From Stomoxys calcitrans (taxonomy: Eukaryota > Arthropoda > Insecta > Diptera > Muscidae): a stretch of 64,000 bases of DNA. A program made the translations under genes and the position numbers. Of this stretch, positions 12,380 to 24,700 are shown piece by piece. Position 1 is the stretch's first letter; each line of letters starts with the position of its first letter. The stretch is taken from assembly GCF_963082655.1 (NCBI RefSeq), contig NC_081554.1, forward strand, positions 56,407,869-56,471,868, written 5' to 3'. The notes below the pieces were generated by a model. It was not told the DNA's origin. It did not search any database and saw only the letters and a list, made by a program, of their open reading frames with translations.

Positions 12380-13660
12380 TTACTTGTTTTCAAAGTAAAC
12401 TTAGGTAAGTTTGCTTCACGTATTCAGATTGACAAACTCTGCAACTGAGTGATCTACTTATAGCCTGAGTTGTATTAGTTGCACAAATAAACCAGAGACA
12501 TCTGGAGGCTGTTGTAAGCTGGACACACAGACAGCACGTTGATGTTAATTCCTGACCCTAAGGAATTGTGGCGCCTGCATCGATCGAAGCGTAGATAAGA
12601 TGAAATTCGGCATGGAATTCGAAGAACATCCTAGCACAGAATAACTATAAGCACCTCCCAGGTCGGAACCTTGACCTTTAATCTGTGTGTGGTCCTTCGT
12701 TATCACGAAAAGCTTAGCTGGAATCTACCGGCGCGTCCACATGTTCCCGATAGTAGAATACTCCATATGGAGTAACCGCAACTGCAGCCGCGCATGGGAT
12801 GGCTATGAGCACCACAGGGGTTGGAACCCATCCCATGGCAGCCGGGTGTACGTACCGGATTGACCCGAAGGATTCCTTCACCGGCAAGTGCTGCCGCCTC
12901 TGTGTATAACACACTGCTACAACAACAACCATGAGCTCCGATTTGTGTGGCGTTCATCGTCTCACCGAGAAGCGCAGCTGTTAGCTACCGCGCACGTCCA
13001 CGGGTTGCGTATAGTGAATTGCTTCGTATGTGGAGTAGTTGCAATTGCAGTCGTGGATAATCAGCGGTATCGAGTGCAGAGTATGAGTGAGAGGCTGGGT
13101 GGCACCGACTCTTGCTTAAATACTGAGTGCATATGATATTCGAGACAAGTTAATGGCGCCTTAAAATAAACAATAGCCCCGACGTTTCCGCGACGATCGG
13201 TCCCATGAACCGGAATGAGCTTGCTCACCTTGGAGCTTGAAATGTGGCTACAACAACAACAACAATAAGCTGTATCGAGTGGAGAGTCTCAGTGAGAGGC
13301 CGGGCGGCAGGAGCTCTTGCTTAAATACTGAGTGCCTATGATGCTCGATATGACAAGGTGGGTTATTGGCGTCTTTAAATAACCAATGGCTACCATGTTC
13401 TCGCGGCGATCGGTCGTATGACCGGAACGAGCTTGCTCACCTATAAAAGCTTGACTATGATCGCCACCTTCAGACGAAAGTGTGTTTACAACACCAACAG
13501 TATCTACTAGGATCGCTACCTTTAGACGAAAGTGTGTTTACAACACCAACAGTATCTGCTCACGACAACTGGCCAATCCCATGGCAGCCGGTTGTGTCGG
13601 CAAGGGCTGCCACCTCAGTGTACAACACACTGTAATAACTGGCTGCGAAGTTCTTATGCC
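12380..13660 (+). repeat. Cluster of (CAA)n-tailed repeats between CFAP70 and MEA1
   Basis: Several partial copies in series: 12690-12930 ending CTGCTACAACAACAACC; 12940-13262 ending TACAACAACAACAACAA; 13262-13500 with GGCCGGGCGGCA, CTATGATGCTCGATATGACA and CTATAAAAGCTTGACTATG; 13500-13640 with CCCATGGCAGCCGGTTGTG. A short duplication, CAGACGAAAGTGTGTTTACA, occurs at 13471 and 13521. No coding sequence is recognised. The cluster separates the divergent CFAP70 and MEA1 genes, and their promoters must lie at its edges. Confidence 0.6.
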
Positions 13661-13878
13661 GTATGATATGATGTTTGATTTGAAAGCATTACTTTCCAAT
13701 TCTTAACGTTCCGATAAACGCAAAGAAATACGTTACGTTGCGCTACGTTTTGCACCAATTCAATTCTACTTAATCTTAAGGTTACCATCTCCAAGTGAAT
13801 GCCATTGATAAATAAGCAGAAAACAGCAACAACCACCCAGAAATTCCACATCCATACAAATAAGGAAAGCAGGCTACA

Positions 13879-15488
13879 ATGGGTGCACCGGAATTACCAA
13901 ATGATCCTGGCGAAGAAGATTTACGCACAGTACACATGGCACAAAATCCACCCATTGTTGCAAGTGATGAAAGTGACAATGAATCTTTGGATGACTACGA
14001 TGGCTATCAACCCTTGGCTATGGATGACAATCAGATGGAGTACACTAGCATAGCATTGCAAGAAGATGATGATGATGATGGTACGGCAGAACAAGAGAGT
14101 TTTAATAGAACGCGGCCACCAGTTAATACCATAGAAGAGAATGTTGAGCCACAGCAGTCTGCTGAGGACGTTGAGGTTACACATGGTGATCCAAATTTGC
14201 CTCCAATTGAAAGTATAGATGCTGAAATTGAACGAGAAGTTTGGAGCCAACCAAGACCTGAGGAATTGCAAATAGAGTTAGATAGTAGCAAGACACAGCA
14301 GGTATGTACATATGTTTGTATTTATGTAGATACATAAATGTTAATGGAACACAGTTATTTCTGTTGTTGTTGTTGAACATGATACATAATATTGTTGTTT
14401 GTTGTACACTGTGGCGGCAGCACTTGCCGATGAAGGACTTCATCAGATCAATCCGGTGCATGCAAACGGCTGCCATGGGATGTCATTTAGCCCTGTGATA
14501 TGCGCTGATTCTTAAAATTACAATATATAATTTACCATTAGAAGTAGTCGTTGGAAGCAAATCAAGAACAGTAAATAGGAACAATCCCGATAAAGCTTTC
14601 AGCGTCTCAGTTTTTATGCAAAATTCGTAAAATTTGGTACACAAAATTTACTCGTGATCTTAAACAGTCTAAGCCATCACAAAACCAACCGCTCAACTTG
14701 CAGTGAAAGCTATTAGTTGGTACATAAAAATAGATATGAGGCCATCGTGACCGTGGCCCAGAAGTTAGCATGTCCGCCTTTGACACTAAACGTCTGAGAT
14801 CAAATCTTAGCATGCACATCAGAAATTTTTTAGCAGTGGTTATCTTATCCCCTACTAACGCTGGCACGTAAAAACCATGTAAAAACTTCACCCAAAGGGT
14901 CTGTTTCTTGTTAAACTTGATCAGACAGCACTCATTGGTATGTTAAAATGTGGATTGTTTTTTTTGGAAAATTGGATTTCCAAAAAAATAGATGTAGCTT
15001 ACTTTTAAAACGATTCCCATATTGGTTTACTATAGTCTTCTCCGCTCGCTAATTTAGCTTAATTTTTTACCAATGCCTAGTGTTTATATCCGAAATATAA
15101 TAATGGTTCTATCGACTTTGAAAATCAGGATCAGCTGCGTACTTCTACTTGTATTCTCGCGTTGGAGTTTATATATATGTGGTACTACAAATTTTGCCCC
15201 CATAAGATCTAAAATTTTTTTTCAAAGTGTTATAAGTTCTTAGGTCACTTCACTTGTATTTCTTTCTTATTCTTGTACTTGTGTTTCCTCCTCTATTGGT
15301 TTGTTTGCTCTTCTCTCCTGCAGATACTAAGCGCAATGGCCAATTTTACCTTACCTAATATTGGTGTACCGTCATGGGCAGAGGGTGTACCCGAAGAACG
15401 TTGGAAAGAAGAACTGCTACAGCGTATACGCCAACGGAAACCAGCAACAAATGATGCCACAATGGATGTCGATAAGGAAACTAAATAG
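13879..15488 (+). CDS. MEA1: Male-enhanced antigen 1 (MEA1) family protein, 2 exons
   Basis: Exon 1 (13879-14301) encodes 141 residues starting MGAPELPNDPGEEDL, strongly acidic with a DEDDDDDG run. It ends in phase 0 at CAG|GTATGT. Exon 2 begins after TCTCCTGCAG at 15324 and encodes ILSAMANFTLPNIGVPSWAE and then ERWKEELLQRIRQRK before the stop, giving 195 residues in all. The conserved C-terminal pattern (small hydrophobic segment, Val-Pro-x-Trp-Ala, then a Trp and basic helix) is that of the MEA1 family, whose members are about 185 residues. The molecular function of MEA1 is poorly known; it was named from testis expression in mammals. The 1.0-kb intron contains an inverted (CAA)n repeat and a SINE. 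Confidence 0.85.
14355..14500 (-). repeat. (CAA)n-tailed repeat, inverted, in the MEA1 intron
   Basis: Plus-strand TGTTGTTGTTG, then GTGGCGGCAGCACTTGCCGA and AACGGCTGCCATGGGATG form the reverse complement of the repeat at 3155-3262, starting with its CAA tail. It lies within the MEA1 intron. Confidence 0.6.
14735..14960 (+). mobile_element. Diverged tRNA-SINE copy in the MEA1 intron
   Basis: GTGGCCCAGAAGTTAGCATG (box A-like) and a decayed box B, CTGAGATCAAATCTTAGC, are followed by a body ending CAGACAGCACTCATTGGTAT. The blocks are in the same order as the SINE at 57905-58219 but more diverged. It lies inside the MEA1 intron. Confidence 0.6.
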
Positions 15489-15997
15489 TGATACTAACAA
15501 AATATTCCATATTTTATGTAAAATAATTTAGATGTGTTTTTGGTAAATCGCAAAGCTTGGCGAAAAATAATTTATATCTTCTAATTGAATATTTAGAACT
15601 TTTAACAGTTCTAATTTAACGGTTTATTCTAAGTATTATGATTTATAATAACTCAACCGAATTAGTCTTAGTTGCCTTTTAGCAAGTAAATAAACGGAAA
15701 AAACTGAAAAAATGTTGATATTATTTATGCAAAATTTCACCATGTATATGGACGTTGTAAAACAATAATTAAAAAATAAATATTGAACGCAAAATTTTAT
15801 TTAGTCTTTTCATTTTGCTTCAAAGTTACAAAAGAAATGCGTGAGTGAGTGTTTTACTGATAGATTTATAAAATGTTTGGGTATATGTGTGTGTGTGTGT
15901 GTGTGATATTGTTCTGAACTTAGCTTAGTACACACTTTCTGACTTGCATGGCTAGTTTTAAACCTTGACACATTCATTGATTTTGGTTTTCTCGTTA
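15489..15997. other. Shared 3' region of convergent MEA1 and PLAA
   Basis: This 509-bp AT-rich stretch lies between two stop codons facing each other. Candidate MEA1 poly(A) signals are AAATAAAC near 15687 and AATAAATA near 15776. For PLAA on the minus strand, ATTTTATTT near 15794-15803 reads as AATAAAAT. A (TG)n microsatellite is at 15886-15904. No coding sequence is seen. Confidence 0.5.
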
Positions 15998-18900
15998 TTA
16001 GAAGGCCGCTAGTAATGCAGAGCCTGCCTTATTGATTTTACTATAGACCTCCACCTGTGGTGTATTGGTTAATTCACGCAGTTTATCCATTACATAGTCC
16101 ACTGAGATCACCAAGGCCGAAGTCTCTTGACCAAAAGGCGTAGTTGTCATATTGCCAAGCGCCTGTATGCAACGATAACAGGCCTCCAAATCTGTGGCCC
16201 ATTTCAAAAATTCTATCAAACCTTCGGTTAGTATGCGACACTTATTACCATTTGCCAAACCCGTAGTCTGAGTCACCGTCTGATTCAGATAGAATGTTGC
16301 AATGGCTATTTGTAGATTATTGCTTCCCGATTTGATGCTGTTGATGTGCTCCACCAATGGGGCCAGACGGCTATCAACTTGTTCGCGGCCAGCCGCATGC
16401 TTCATACTATTGGCCAAAGTTCTAATGATCATAAGTTGATTTGGTACAGAGGAAGTGATGTGTGGCAATAGTGAATCTAAGAAATTCATAGAATTCAAAA
16501 CGGTAAAAATGGATTCATTGCGTACAGCTAAACGCACAATATCGATGACGGGAAATAGTAATTCTAAAAGAACCGAAAAAAAATAAGTTAGGAGGATTGA
16601 GAAAGAATGAGCTTCATGTCGTCTGCTTACCACTAGGCCATTGCATCAAAATTTGTAAAGCCTCTATAGTTGTCCGCTCAACCTCGGGTGCTGGTTCAGT
16701 TAGTTTGATGCAGGCCTCCAAAAGTGTTTCAGACACTTTTTCATTGGAAGCTGGTAATTTGTTGTTAAATTCTCTGCAAAAATAAACGGAAATATGAAAA
16801 TTACAATGTTGAAGAAGGCAATAAAGGAAATACATAAAAGAGAGCTTCAAAATAGGAAAAATCATACAATAAAATCATAAATTAGCTTGCTCTTGTATTA
16901 GATAAACGTAAGAGTCGAAGGTGTGATAATTACGACTATCAACAAACTCAAAATACTTGACCACCATTTCGACAGCCTGTTCAGGAAGTCAACCAAGGGC
17001 CACAGCTTCTTGTGACACCGTCCGAAACCCAACGGTGGAGTCTATGCAAGGCAGGGTTTGAATTGCTGACTTCGAAATAGAGACAGCAAAGCCAAAAATA
17101 ACTTTGCTTAACATTTAAAAATGTTAAAGCAATACAAGAGCAAATCCTTTCTCCAATGCAAGCAAAATCAGACTACAATAACAATAAAGTCTCCAAAGGG
17201 TCTAACTATCACTTCTCCTTGTGGATATTACAAACATATTCACAATGTTATAATATTCCTTACTAAAAAAGTGGCAGCAATCATGTAATGATCTATAACT
17301 TACTTTAGTTTTTCCAATACTTTTGTGGGATCGCAAGTATCAAAGGTTATATATGTGCTAACAGGAAAATGCTTCTCCCCTAAAATTTAAAACAAAAATT
17401 AAAAAAAAAAATAACTACTTTTTTTTCCAGATAATTGACCTTTAACAAAATTAACATCAACTTTGGGTGCAGCTTGACTGGCGGCAGTGCTGTAACTTGA
17501 GGCTCCAGTAAAAGGATCTAAATTACCAGCTGATTGCATATTGGAATTGGTGGAACCTGGCACATAACGATTGCCTCCAGTAAAGGGGTCCTGATAAGCT
17601 CTGTAGGAAAAAAAGGATTATTTATCTTACAGGAATATAAAGTAATTTCAAAAATACCCTGTATTGGTAGCCGTTGGTAGTGGAGCACTATCAGCATTTT
17701 TGACTATAAAATTAGCCACTTGATCCAGATAAGCCTGAGGCAATTGATGGCGATGTATAAATGCTTGGGCTGCATGCCAAGGATCTTCACCACGATTGTA
17801 AGGCAGTTTCAATGGGGGTTCGGTATCAGAAATGTCCACTGAAAATACATAGTCATATTCCTTAAAAGAGAAAACAAAAATTAACAAGCAATGAACAGTG
17901 ATTTAGTTAATTTTTCTTTTGAAGTACCTTGCCCTCATGCAATTTTTTGCCTGAGGTCTCTTGAGTTGCCCCCGAGGCACCGGTAACATCACCCACCAAC
18001 TTCCAGTTACCCAATTCCCATATATAACATTTAACAGAGCCATCTGGATGTCTAACCATTTTAGTTTGACCTTCTCGGGTGCCATTGGTCAATAAGGATT
18101 CAGGACCTGGAAGACTTGACGACAGATAAAAGCATGTGAAAATCTGATTTTCTTAACAAATCTTAAATAACATGTTAACTTACTCGGTTTTCTTAACACC
18201 ACCCAAGTCCTCGGATTTTTGCTGCATCCTGGTCTCCACTGCTAAAGTATGGGACTTTAGCACAGATTCAGGCGCCGCTCGGCTACTGTCTTTGGTGAAA
18301 ACTCTAACAATGCCATCACTGGATCCTGTGACAATATCCCCATTGCGTAGGCATGCCACAGACCACACTGATTGGGCGGGATGCACCAAAGGTTGCCCCA
18401 ACTCTTGTCCCGTTGTTAAATCCCACATACGTAGAGTGCTATCTTCTCCGCAAGATACTATACAATTGTCGCCAAAAGCCTTCAGTAGGGCCACCGAATA
18501 GATATAATTGGTATGGCCACACATTTCATGCATACATTCACCATCTTCATTCCAATAACGTATGGTGGCATCATTGGCACAGGATATCAAACCGCCATTG
18601 CTTAAAGCCAATATACCACGCACACAATCCGTATGACCTTTGAGAAGGCGCAATTTCTCGCCCTTGGTATTCCAGTAACATATTGTCTTATCAGCTGAGC
18701 CCGTTATAAACTTCTTAAGGTGGGTCATAGAGGCAACAGCCCAAACGGCGGCTTCGTGTCCCTTCAATTCAACAAAAGTATAACTACCCGTTTCATCTAT
18801 ATTCCATATACGAGCCGTTTTGTCCCAGCTACCGGTGACTATACTATGTGGCTCCACACCCGCTGCTATGGAACAAACAGTGGACTCATGACCCTTAAGG

Positions 18901-19217
18901 GTGAGTATGGGTATAAGGGCATTTTCTTTATAAATGCACACTGTTGCATCATTGCTGCCGGTACATAGCCAACGCTCTTCGGCATGATGGAATACGCAAG
19001 CCAAAAAGTTTGTATGATCTTGTAGTGTGACAGCCTCTATATAAGTATTGTCTATAGGTTTCCATAACTTGGCAGTTTTATCTCTGGAACCCGATGCTAT
19101 CATTTCTCCCCCCTCCGTAGCCGCTGCAGCGCAAACAGAACGAACATCCATGCTATGACCCAACAATTCACAGCTCAATTTGTAGTTGTCCAACGAATTT
19201 GCCGAAGACGATGCCAT
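15998..19217 (-). CDS. Plap: Phospholipase A2-activating protein (PLAA/Plap/Doa1), 7 exons
   Basis: Exons on the minus strand: 19217-18184, 18114-17928, 17860-17658, 17600-17440, 17379-17304, 16773-16631, 16563-15998; 2370 nt, 789 residues, all phases consistent. Human PLAA has 795. Exon 1 is a WD40 propeller (residues ~10-310) with repeats such as GSRDKTAKLWKP, TGSWDKTARIW and SCGEDSTLRMWD. The PFU ubiquitin-binding domain runs from ~345 (LPGPESLLTNGTREG) to ~450 (LDQVANFIVKNA). A linker with two DPFTG motifs leads to the C-terminal PUL armadillo-like domain (~525-789). PLAA/Doa1 binds ubiquitin and Cdc48/p97 and works in ubiquitin-dependent trafficking and turnover; it has no lipase activity itself. 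Introns are mostly 57-69 bp, typical of flies; the 530-bp one holds transposon-like sequence. Confidence 0.95.
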
Positions 19218-19940
19218 TGTGATGTGAGCCTAATTATTGTTTGCAAAAAGTTGCGATTTTTGGGTCTCTTCTTTGAGAGATAGACACGAGACTGGACAGA
19301 GATTACAAGTTGGGATTTTATCCTACTTTGATGGTACAAGAAACACGTACTTTCCCAACTAAAGACCTTTGCTATCGTAAAATAAATGTTCTGTCCGGCT
19401 CCAATGAGATGACAGAAAGTGACAGGGTTGCCCTGATTATAATAACAGTCTGACAATTTGGATGTATAGTAAAACGGGGGAATCATTAATACGCAGCAAT
19501 GTATTTAACCTATGAGTGACAGTTTTTAACCGACATCATATGTATAAAAGAGTATTTTCGCTTTGGAAATTCAATTACTTACATATTTTTTATACAAATA
19601 TCGCTCCAATAGAAAATTTCTTTGTCATGGCATCTCTGGCAAACTTTGCAAATTTGAGAGAGCTGCCACTTTAACCAATTCTTTCTATGTAGCCAGACTT
19701 GCCAATTTTCTCTCTCAATTAAGCTCTGTTCGGATGGTTTTCCGGTAAGAAATTTTGCAAACGAATGTAGTGAGCTAACAACAAATTAATAGACAATATA
19801 TTTGACATTAAAAGGACTATAAAAACATTTTTTACACAAAAAAAGGCCTTGTTTGCTGCTTCTCAATTGTCGAAGGGATACACGTGTTCTCTCACTTTCT
19901 GCAAAAAAGAACGCGATAAGTCCGGGAAAAATTGTGCAAA
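19218..19940. other. PLAA upstream region
   Basis: This is AT-rich sequence with no recognised repeat or coding region. It should contain the PLAA promoter (reading left) and possibly that of the plus-strand segment starting near 19941. Short open frames at 19563-19748 and 19853-20044 have no recognisable features. Confidence 0.4.
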
Positions 19941-20448
19941 GTCAGTTATGGTGTGTGCGTCTGTTGGATATGTTTATTCAAAGTTTTGTGCGGTTTCGGT
20001 CAAGTTTTGTAAAAAATTGTGATTTCGTCGAAATGTGCAATTGACTGAGTGAAATATTCTAAAAGAAAAGTAAGAAATGTTGTGGTTTGAAGCAAAATAA
20101 AGGTACCCATTTTCCTGGCTACAGCAACAAACAAGTGTTGCAGACATGTACGCTCAAAAATGAGTGCAGTCAGTTATGGTGTGTCCGTCTGTTGGATATG
20201 TTTATTCAAAGCTTTGTGCGGCTTCGGTCAAGTGTTGTAAAAAATGGTGATTTCGTCGAAATGTGCAATTGACTGAGTGAAAAAATCTAAAAGAAATGTA
20301 AGAAACAATGTGATTTGAAGACAAAAAAAAAGCTACCCATATTCATGGCTACAACAAAAAGTGTTGCAAACATGTATGTTCAAAAAAGTGGCATGTGTTC
20401 ATAGGATTTGTCAAATTTTGTCAGCATAATATTGTAAATGGACATAAG
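19941..20448 (+). promoter_or_regulatory. 228-bp tandem duplication with initiator-like start and splice donor
   Basis: Two direct copies, 19941-20168 and 20169-20396, share long near-identical stretches: GTCAGTTATGGTGTGT, CTGTTGGATATGTTTATTCA, TTTCGTCGAAATGTGCAATT and GACTGAGTGAAA. Each starts with AGTCAGTT, which resembles the arthropod initiator TCAGTY. Downstream, ACATAAG|GTAAGTGA at 20442-20454 is a strong plus-strand donor. The reading is a 5' untranslated exon with a duplicated promoter, transcribed right and away from PLAA. No matching coding exon is recognised nearby, so this is inference; it may only be a local duplication. Confidence 0.35.
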
Positions 20449-20599
20449 GTAAGTGAAGAATGCAACCTAGATCTAAGAATGATAAGGGTTCTTCAAAGTA
20501 TTGAAACCAATGCAATATGCGGTTTAGAATGTAAGGGCGGCATTCTGAAGTTAATCAAACAGGTATGAGCACCGCACTGAGTGAAATTTTGAGCTTCAA

Positions 20600-20950
20600 C
20601 CAGTATGGTGTTCATAATTATCATGAGAATCTCAGCTGGGAGCTACCTGGCGCTTCCACAGATTGCGGATAGTGGAATGTTCTAAGGAGCAGCTGCAACT
20701 GCAGTCGCCGACACTAAGCGGTATGGAGTAGAGAGTCCCAGTGAGAGGACTGGTGGCACCGGCTTTTGATTAAATGGAGAGTGCCTATGATACTCGATAT
20801 GACAAGGCAAGTTATTGGTGCCTTTAAATAACCAATGGTCACCATATTCCCGCGGCAAGCATTCCTTTGAACCGGAACGAGGTTGCACATCTCTACTAGC
20901 TTGACAAGGATCGCTACCTCCCCATACAAATGTGGGAACAACAACAATAA
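20600..20950 (+). repeat. (CAA)n-tailed interspersed repeat copy
   Basis: ATGAGAATCTCAGCTGGGAG, GCGGATAGTGGAATGTTCTA, GAGAGTCCCAGTGAGAGGAC, CTATGATACTCGATATGACA and a final GGGAACAACAACAATAAC match the blocks and order seen at 12700-13262 and 6230-6545. No coding content. Confidence 0.6.
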
Positions 20951-21774
20951 CGCAATATATGCAACATTAAAGAAACATATTTGAGGTTAAACTTCCTGCC
21001 CAAAATTAGTGAAAAGGTAAAAAAAGTAAAATTATGCATAAAAAAGAGTTAAAAAGCACTGTTTTAGATTTTTTGATAAATTGTTGTAAAGTTTTAATAA
21101 AAACCGTGGCTTAGCAACAGAATTGTTTTTGAAATAAATCAAAAAAAGATCACATCGGATGCACGATTTGACGCAAAATGATGGGACGCCGTCGTCGATT
21201 GTTTTCGCTTTGGTCGTCTAGCTGCTGAATTGGTTGGCCCAATAGAATGTGCAGTTCAAATTCCAAGTAGAACCACAGAAAAGAATGCTCAGTAGTGGTT
21301 TTCCCTTCATTCAGTGAGGTTTTCCTCTCAGTGATATACACAGCCATTTAAAACATCTTTAAAGAGGTATCGTTAAGCATCACACCTTACGGACTCAGCA
21401 AGAAGTAGTCCCAGAGAATTGGGCTAAAACTTTAATCGGACTGCACTCATTGATATGAAACAAGTATTTCCCCACAAACATTCCATAAAGGTATAGGAAC
21501 TTAATGGATTGTTTGTGGGGAATTTCATGTTAAATGAGATAGGCACTTATAATGCCTGCCCCCAAGGCAAAAAGCGACAGCAAAAACCTCAGAGGGCAAA
21601 AAGCACAAAAAAAATGCAAAAGGAGTCGGTAGACACTAGGTTGTAATTTTTCGGGTTTTTGGGGACCTAAAAATCAGTGCGAAATGCAATAAGCGCAATC
21701 TCATCAAGAGCTTTTGCAAAGAGCCTTAGTTCTGGCCCATAGAAGTGAATTGTTTACAAAATTCCAAAAGCAAT
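20951..21774. other. Intergenic; partial SINE body, no gene called
   Basis: 21371-21545 carries decayed tRNA-SINE body sequence (TCGGACTGCACTCATTGATATG) and a local inverted repeat: CCCCACAAACATTCCATAAA near 21472 against GGATTGTTTGTGGGG near 21506. A 65-codon minus-strand ORF at 21347-21150 (starts MAVYITERKTSLNEG, C-terminal NNRRRRP) has an ATG and non-repetitive composition but no recognisable domain. I do not call it a gene. Confidence 0.35.
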
Positions 21775-24700
21775 CAAATTTTCATAAAATTTTCTTAAAT
21801 ATAAAATTTTGATAAAATTTTCTGTAGAACTGAAATTGTGATAAAATTTTCTATGCAACTAAAATTTTGATAATATTTCCTATAGAAATGAAATTTTGAC
21901 AAAATTTCCTATAGAAATGAAATTTTGACAAAATTTCCTAGGAAATAAGTTGACAAAATATTCTATAGAAATGAAATTTTGACAAAATTTCCTATAATAA
22001 TGAAATTTTGACAAAATTTCCTATAATAATGAAATTTTGACAAAATTTCCTTTAGAAATGAAATTTTGACAAAATTTCCTATAGAAATGAAATTTTGACA
22101 AAATTTCCTATAGAAATGATATTTTGACAAAATTTCCTATAGAAATGAAATTTTGGCAAAAATTTCCTTTAGAAATGAAATTTTGACAAAATTTCCTATA
22201 GAAATGAAATTTTGACAAAATTTCCTATAAAATGAAATTTTGACAAAATTTCCTATAGAAATGAAAATTTTACAAAATGTCCTATAATTTCCTATAGAAA
22301 TGAAAATTTGACCAAATTTCCTATAGAAATGAAATTTTGACAAAATTTCCTATAGGAATGAAATTTTGACATTCCTATTTGAATTTCGTATAGAAATGAA
22401 ATTTTGACAAAATTTCCTATAGAAATGAAATTTTGACAAAATTTCCTATGGAAATGAAATTTTGACAAAATTTCCTATAGAAATGAAATTTTGATAAAAT
22501 CTCCTATAGAAATGAAATTTTGACAAAATCTCCTATAGAAATGAAATTTTGACAAAATTTCCTATAGAAATGAAATTTTGACAAAATTTCCTATAGGAAT
22601 GAAATTTTGACAAAATTTCGTATAGAAATGAAATTTTGATAAAATTTCCTATAGAAATGAAATTTTGACAAAATTTCCTATAGAAATGAAATTTTGACAA
22701 AATTTCCTATAGAAATGAAATTTTGACAAAATTTCCTATAGAAATGAAATTTTGACAAAATTTCCTATAGAAATGAAATTTTGACAAAATTTCCTATAGA
22801 AATGAAATTTTGACAAAATTTCCTATAGAAATGAAATTTTGACAAAATTTCCTATAGAAATGAAATTTTGACAAAATTTCCTATAGAAATGAAAATTTGA
22901 CCAAATTTCCTATAGGAATGAAATTTTGACAAAGATTTCCTATAGAAATGAAATTTTGACAAAATTTTCTATAGAAATGAAATTTTGAAAAAATTTCCTA
23001 TAGGAATGAAATTTTGACAAAGATTTCCTATAGAAATGAAATTTTGACAAAATTTCCTATAGAAATGAAATTTTGACAAAATTTCCTATAACAATGAAAT
23101 TTTGACCAAATTTCCTATAATAATGAAATTAAGACCAAATTTCCTATAGAAATGAAATTTTGACAAAATTTCCTAGGAAACGAAATTTTGACAAAATTTC
23201 CTATAGGAATGAAATAATGACAAAATTTCCTATAGAAATGAAATTTTGACAAAATTTCCTATAGAAATGAAATTTTGACAAAATGAAATTTTGATCAAAT
23301 CTCCTATAGAAATGAAATTTTGACAAAATCTCCTATAGAAATGAAATTTTGACAAAATCTCCTATAGAAATGAAATTTTGACAAAATTTCCTATAGAAAT
23401 GAAATTTTGACAGAATTTCCTATAGAAATGAAATTTTGACAAAATTTCCTATAGAAATGAAAATTTGACCAAATTTCCTATAGAAATGAAATTTTGACAA
23501 AATTTCCTATAAAATGAAATTTTGACAAAATTCCTATAGAAAAGAAATTTTGACAAAATTTCCTATAGAAATGAAATTTTGACAAAATTTCCTATAGAAA
23601 TGAAATTTTGACAAAATTTCCTATAGAAATGAAATTTTGACAAAATTTCCTATAGAAATGAAATTTTGACAAAATTTCCCATAAAATGAAATTTTGACAA
23701 AATTTCCTAGAGAAATGAAATTTAGACAAAATTTCTTATAGAAATGAAATTTAGACAAAATTTCCTATAGAAATGAAATTTTGACAAAATTTCCTATAAA
23801 ATGAAATTTTGACAAAATTTGCTATAGAAATGAAATTTTGACAAAATTTCCTATAGAAATGAAATTTTGACAAAATTTCCTATAGAAATGAAATTTTGAC
23901 AAAATTTCCCATAAAATGAAATTTTGACAAAATTTCCTATAGAAATGAAATTTAGACAAAATTTCTTATAGAAATGAAATTTAAACAAAATTTCCTATAG
24001 AAATGAAGTTTTGACAAAATTTCCTATGGAAATGAAATTTTGACAAAATTTCCTATAGAAATGAAATTTTGACAAAATGAAATTTTGATAAAATCTCCTA
24101 TAGAAATGAAATTTTGACAAAATCTCCTATAGAAATGAAATTTTGACAAAATTTCCTATAGAAATGAAATTTTGACAAAATTTCCTATAGAAATGAAATT
24201 TTGACAAAATTTCCTACAGAAATGAAATTTTGACAAAATTTCCTATAGAAATGAAATTTTGACAAAATTTCCTATGGAAATGAAATTTCGACAAAATTTC
24301 CTATAGAAATGAAATTTTGACAAAATTTCCTATAGAAATGAAATTTTGACAAAATTTTCTATGGAAATGAAATTTAGACAAAATTTCCTATAGAAATGAA
24401 ATTTAGACAAAATTTCTTATAGAAATGAAATTTAGACAAAATTTCCTATAGAAATGAAATTTTGACAAAATTTCCTATGGAAATGAAATTTTGACAAAAT
24501 TTCCTATAGAAATGAAATTTTGATAAAATCTCCTATAGAAATGAAATTTTGACAAAATCTCCTATAGAAATGAAAATTTGACAAAATTTCCTATAGAAAT
24601 GAAATTTTGACAAAATTTCCTATAGAAATGAAATTTTGACAAAATTTCCTATAGAAATGAAATTTTGACAAAATTTCCTATAAAATGAAATTTTGACAAA

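Noticed and set aside
13921..14291. Minus-strand ORFs across MEA1 exon 1
   Set aside because: They are shadows of MEA1, whose sense frame has the conserved C-terminal exon and consistent splice phase.
20087..20272. Short plus-strand ORFs in the 228-bp duplication (QLWCVRLLDMFIQSFV)
   Set aside because: They occur in both copies, but there is no suitable start context or recognisable family. The segment looks more like an untranslated exon or promoter.
22137..22343. Minus-strand ORF in the 29-bp array (FHFYRKFCQNF repeats)
   Set aside because: It is translated minisatellite. The same applies to 25141-25353 and 54425-54622.
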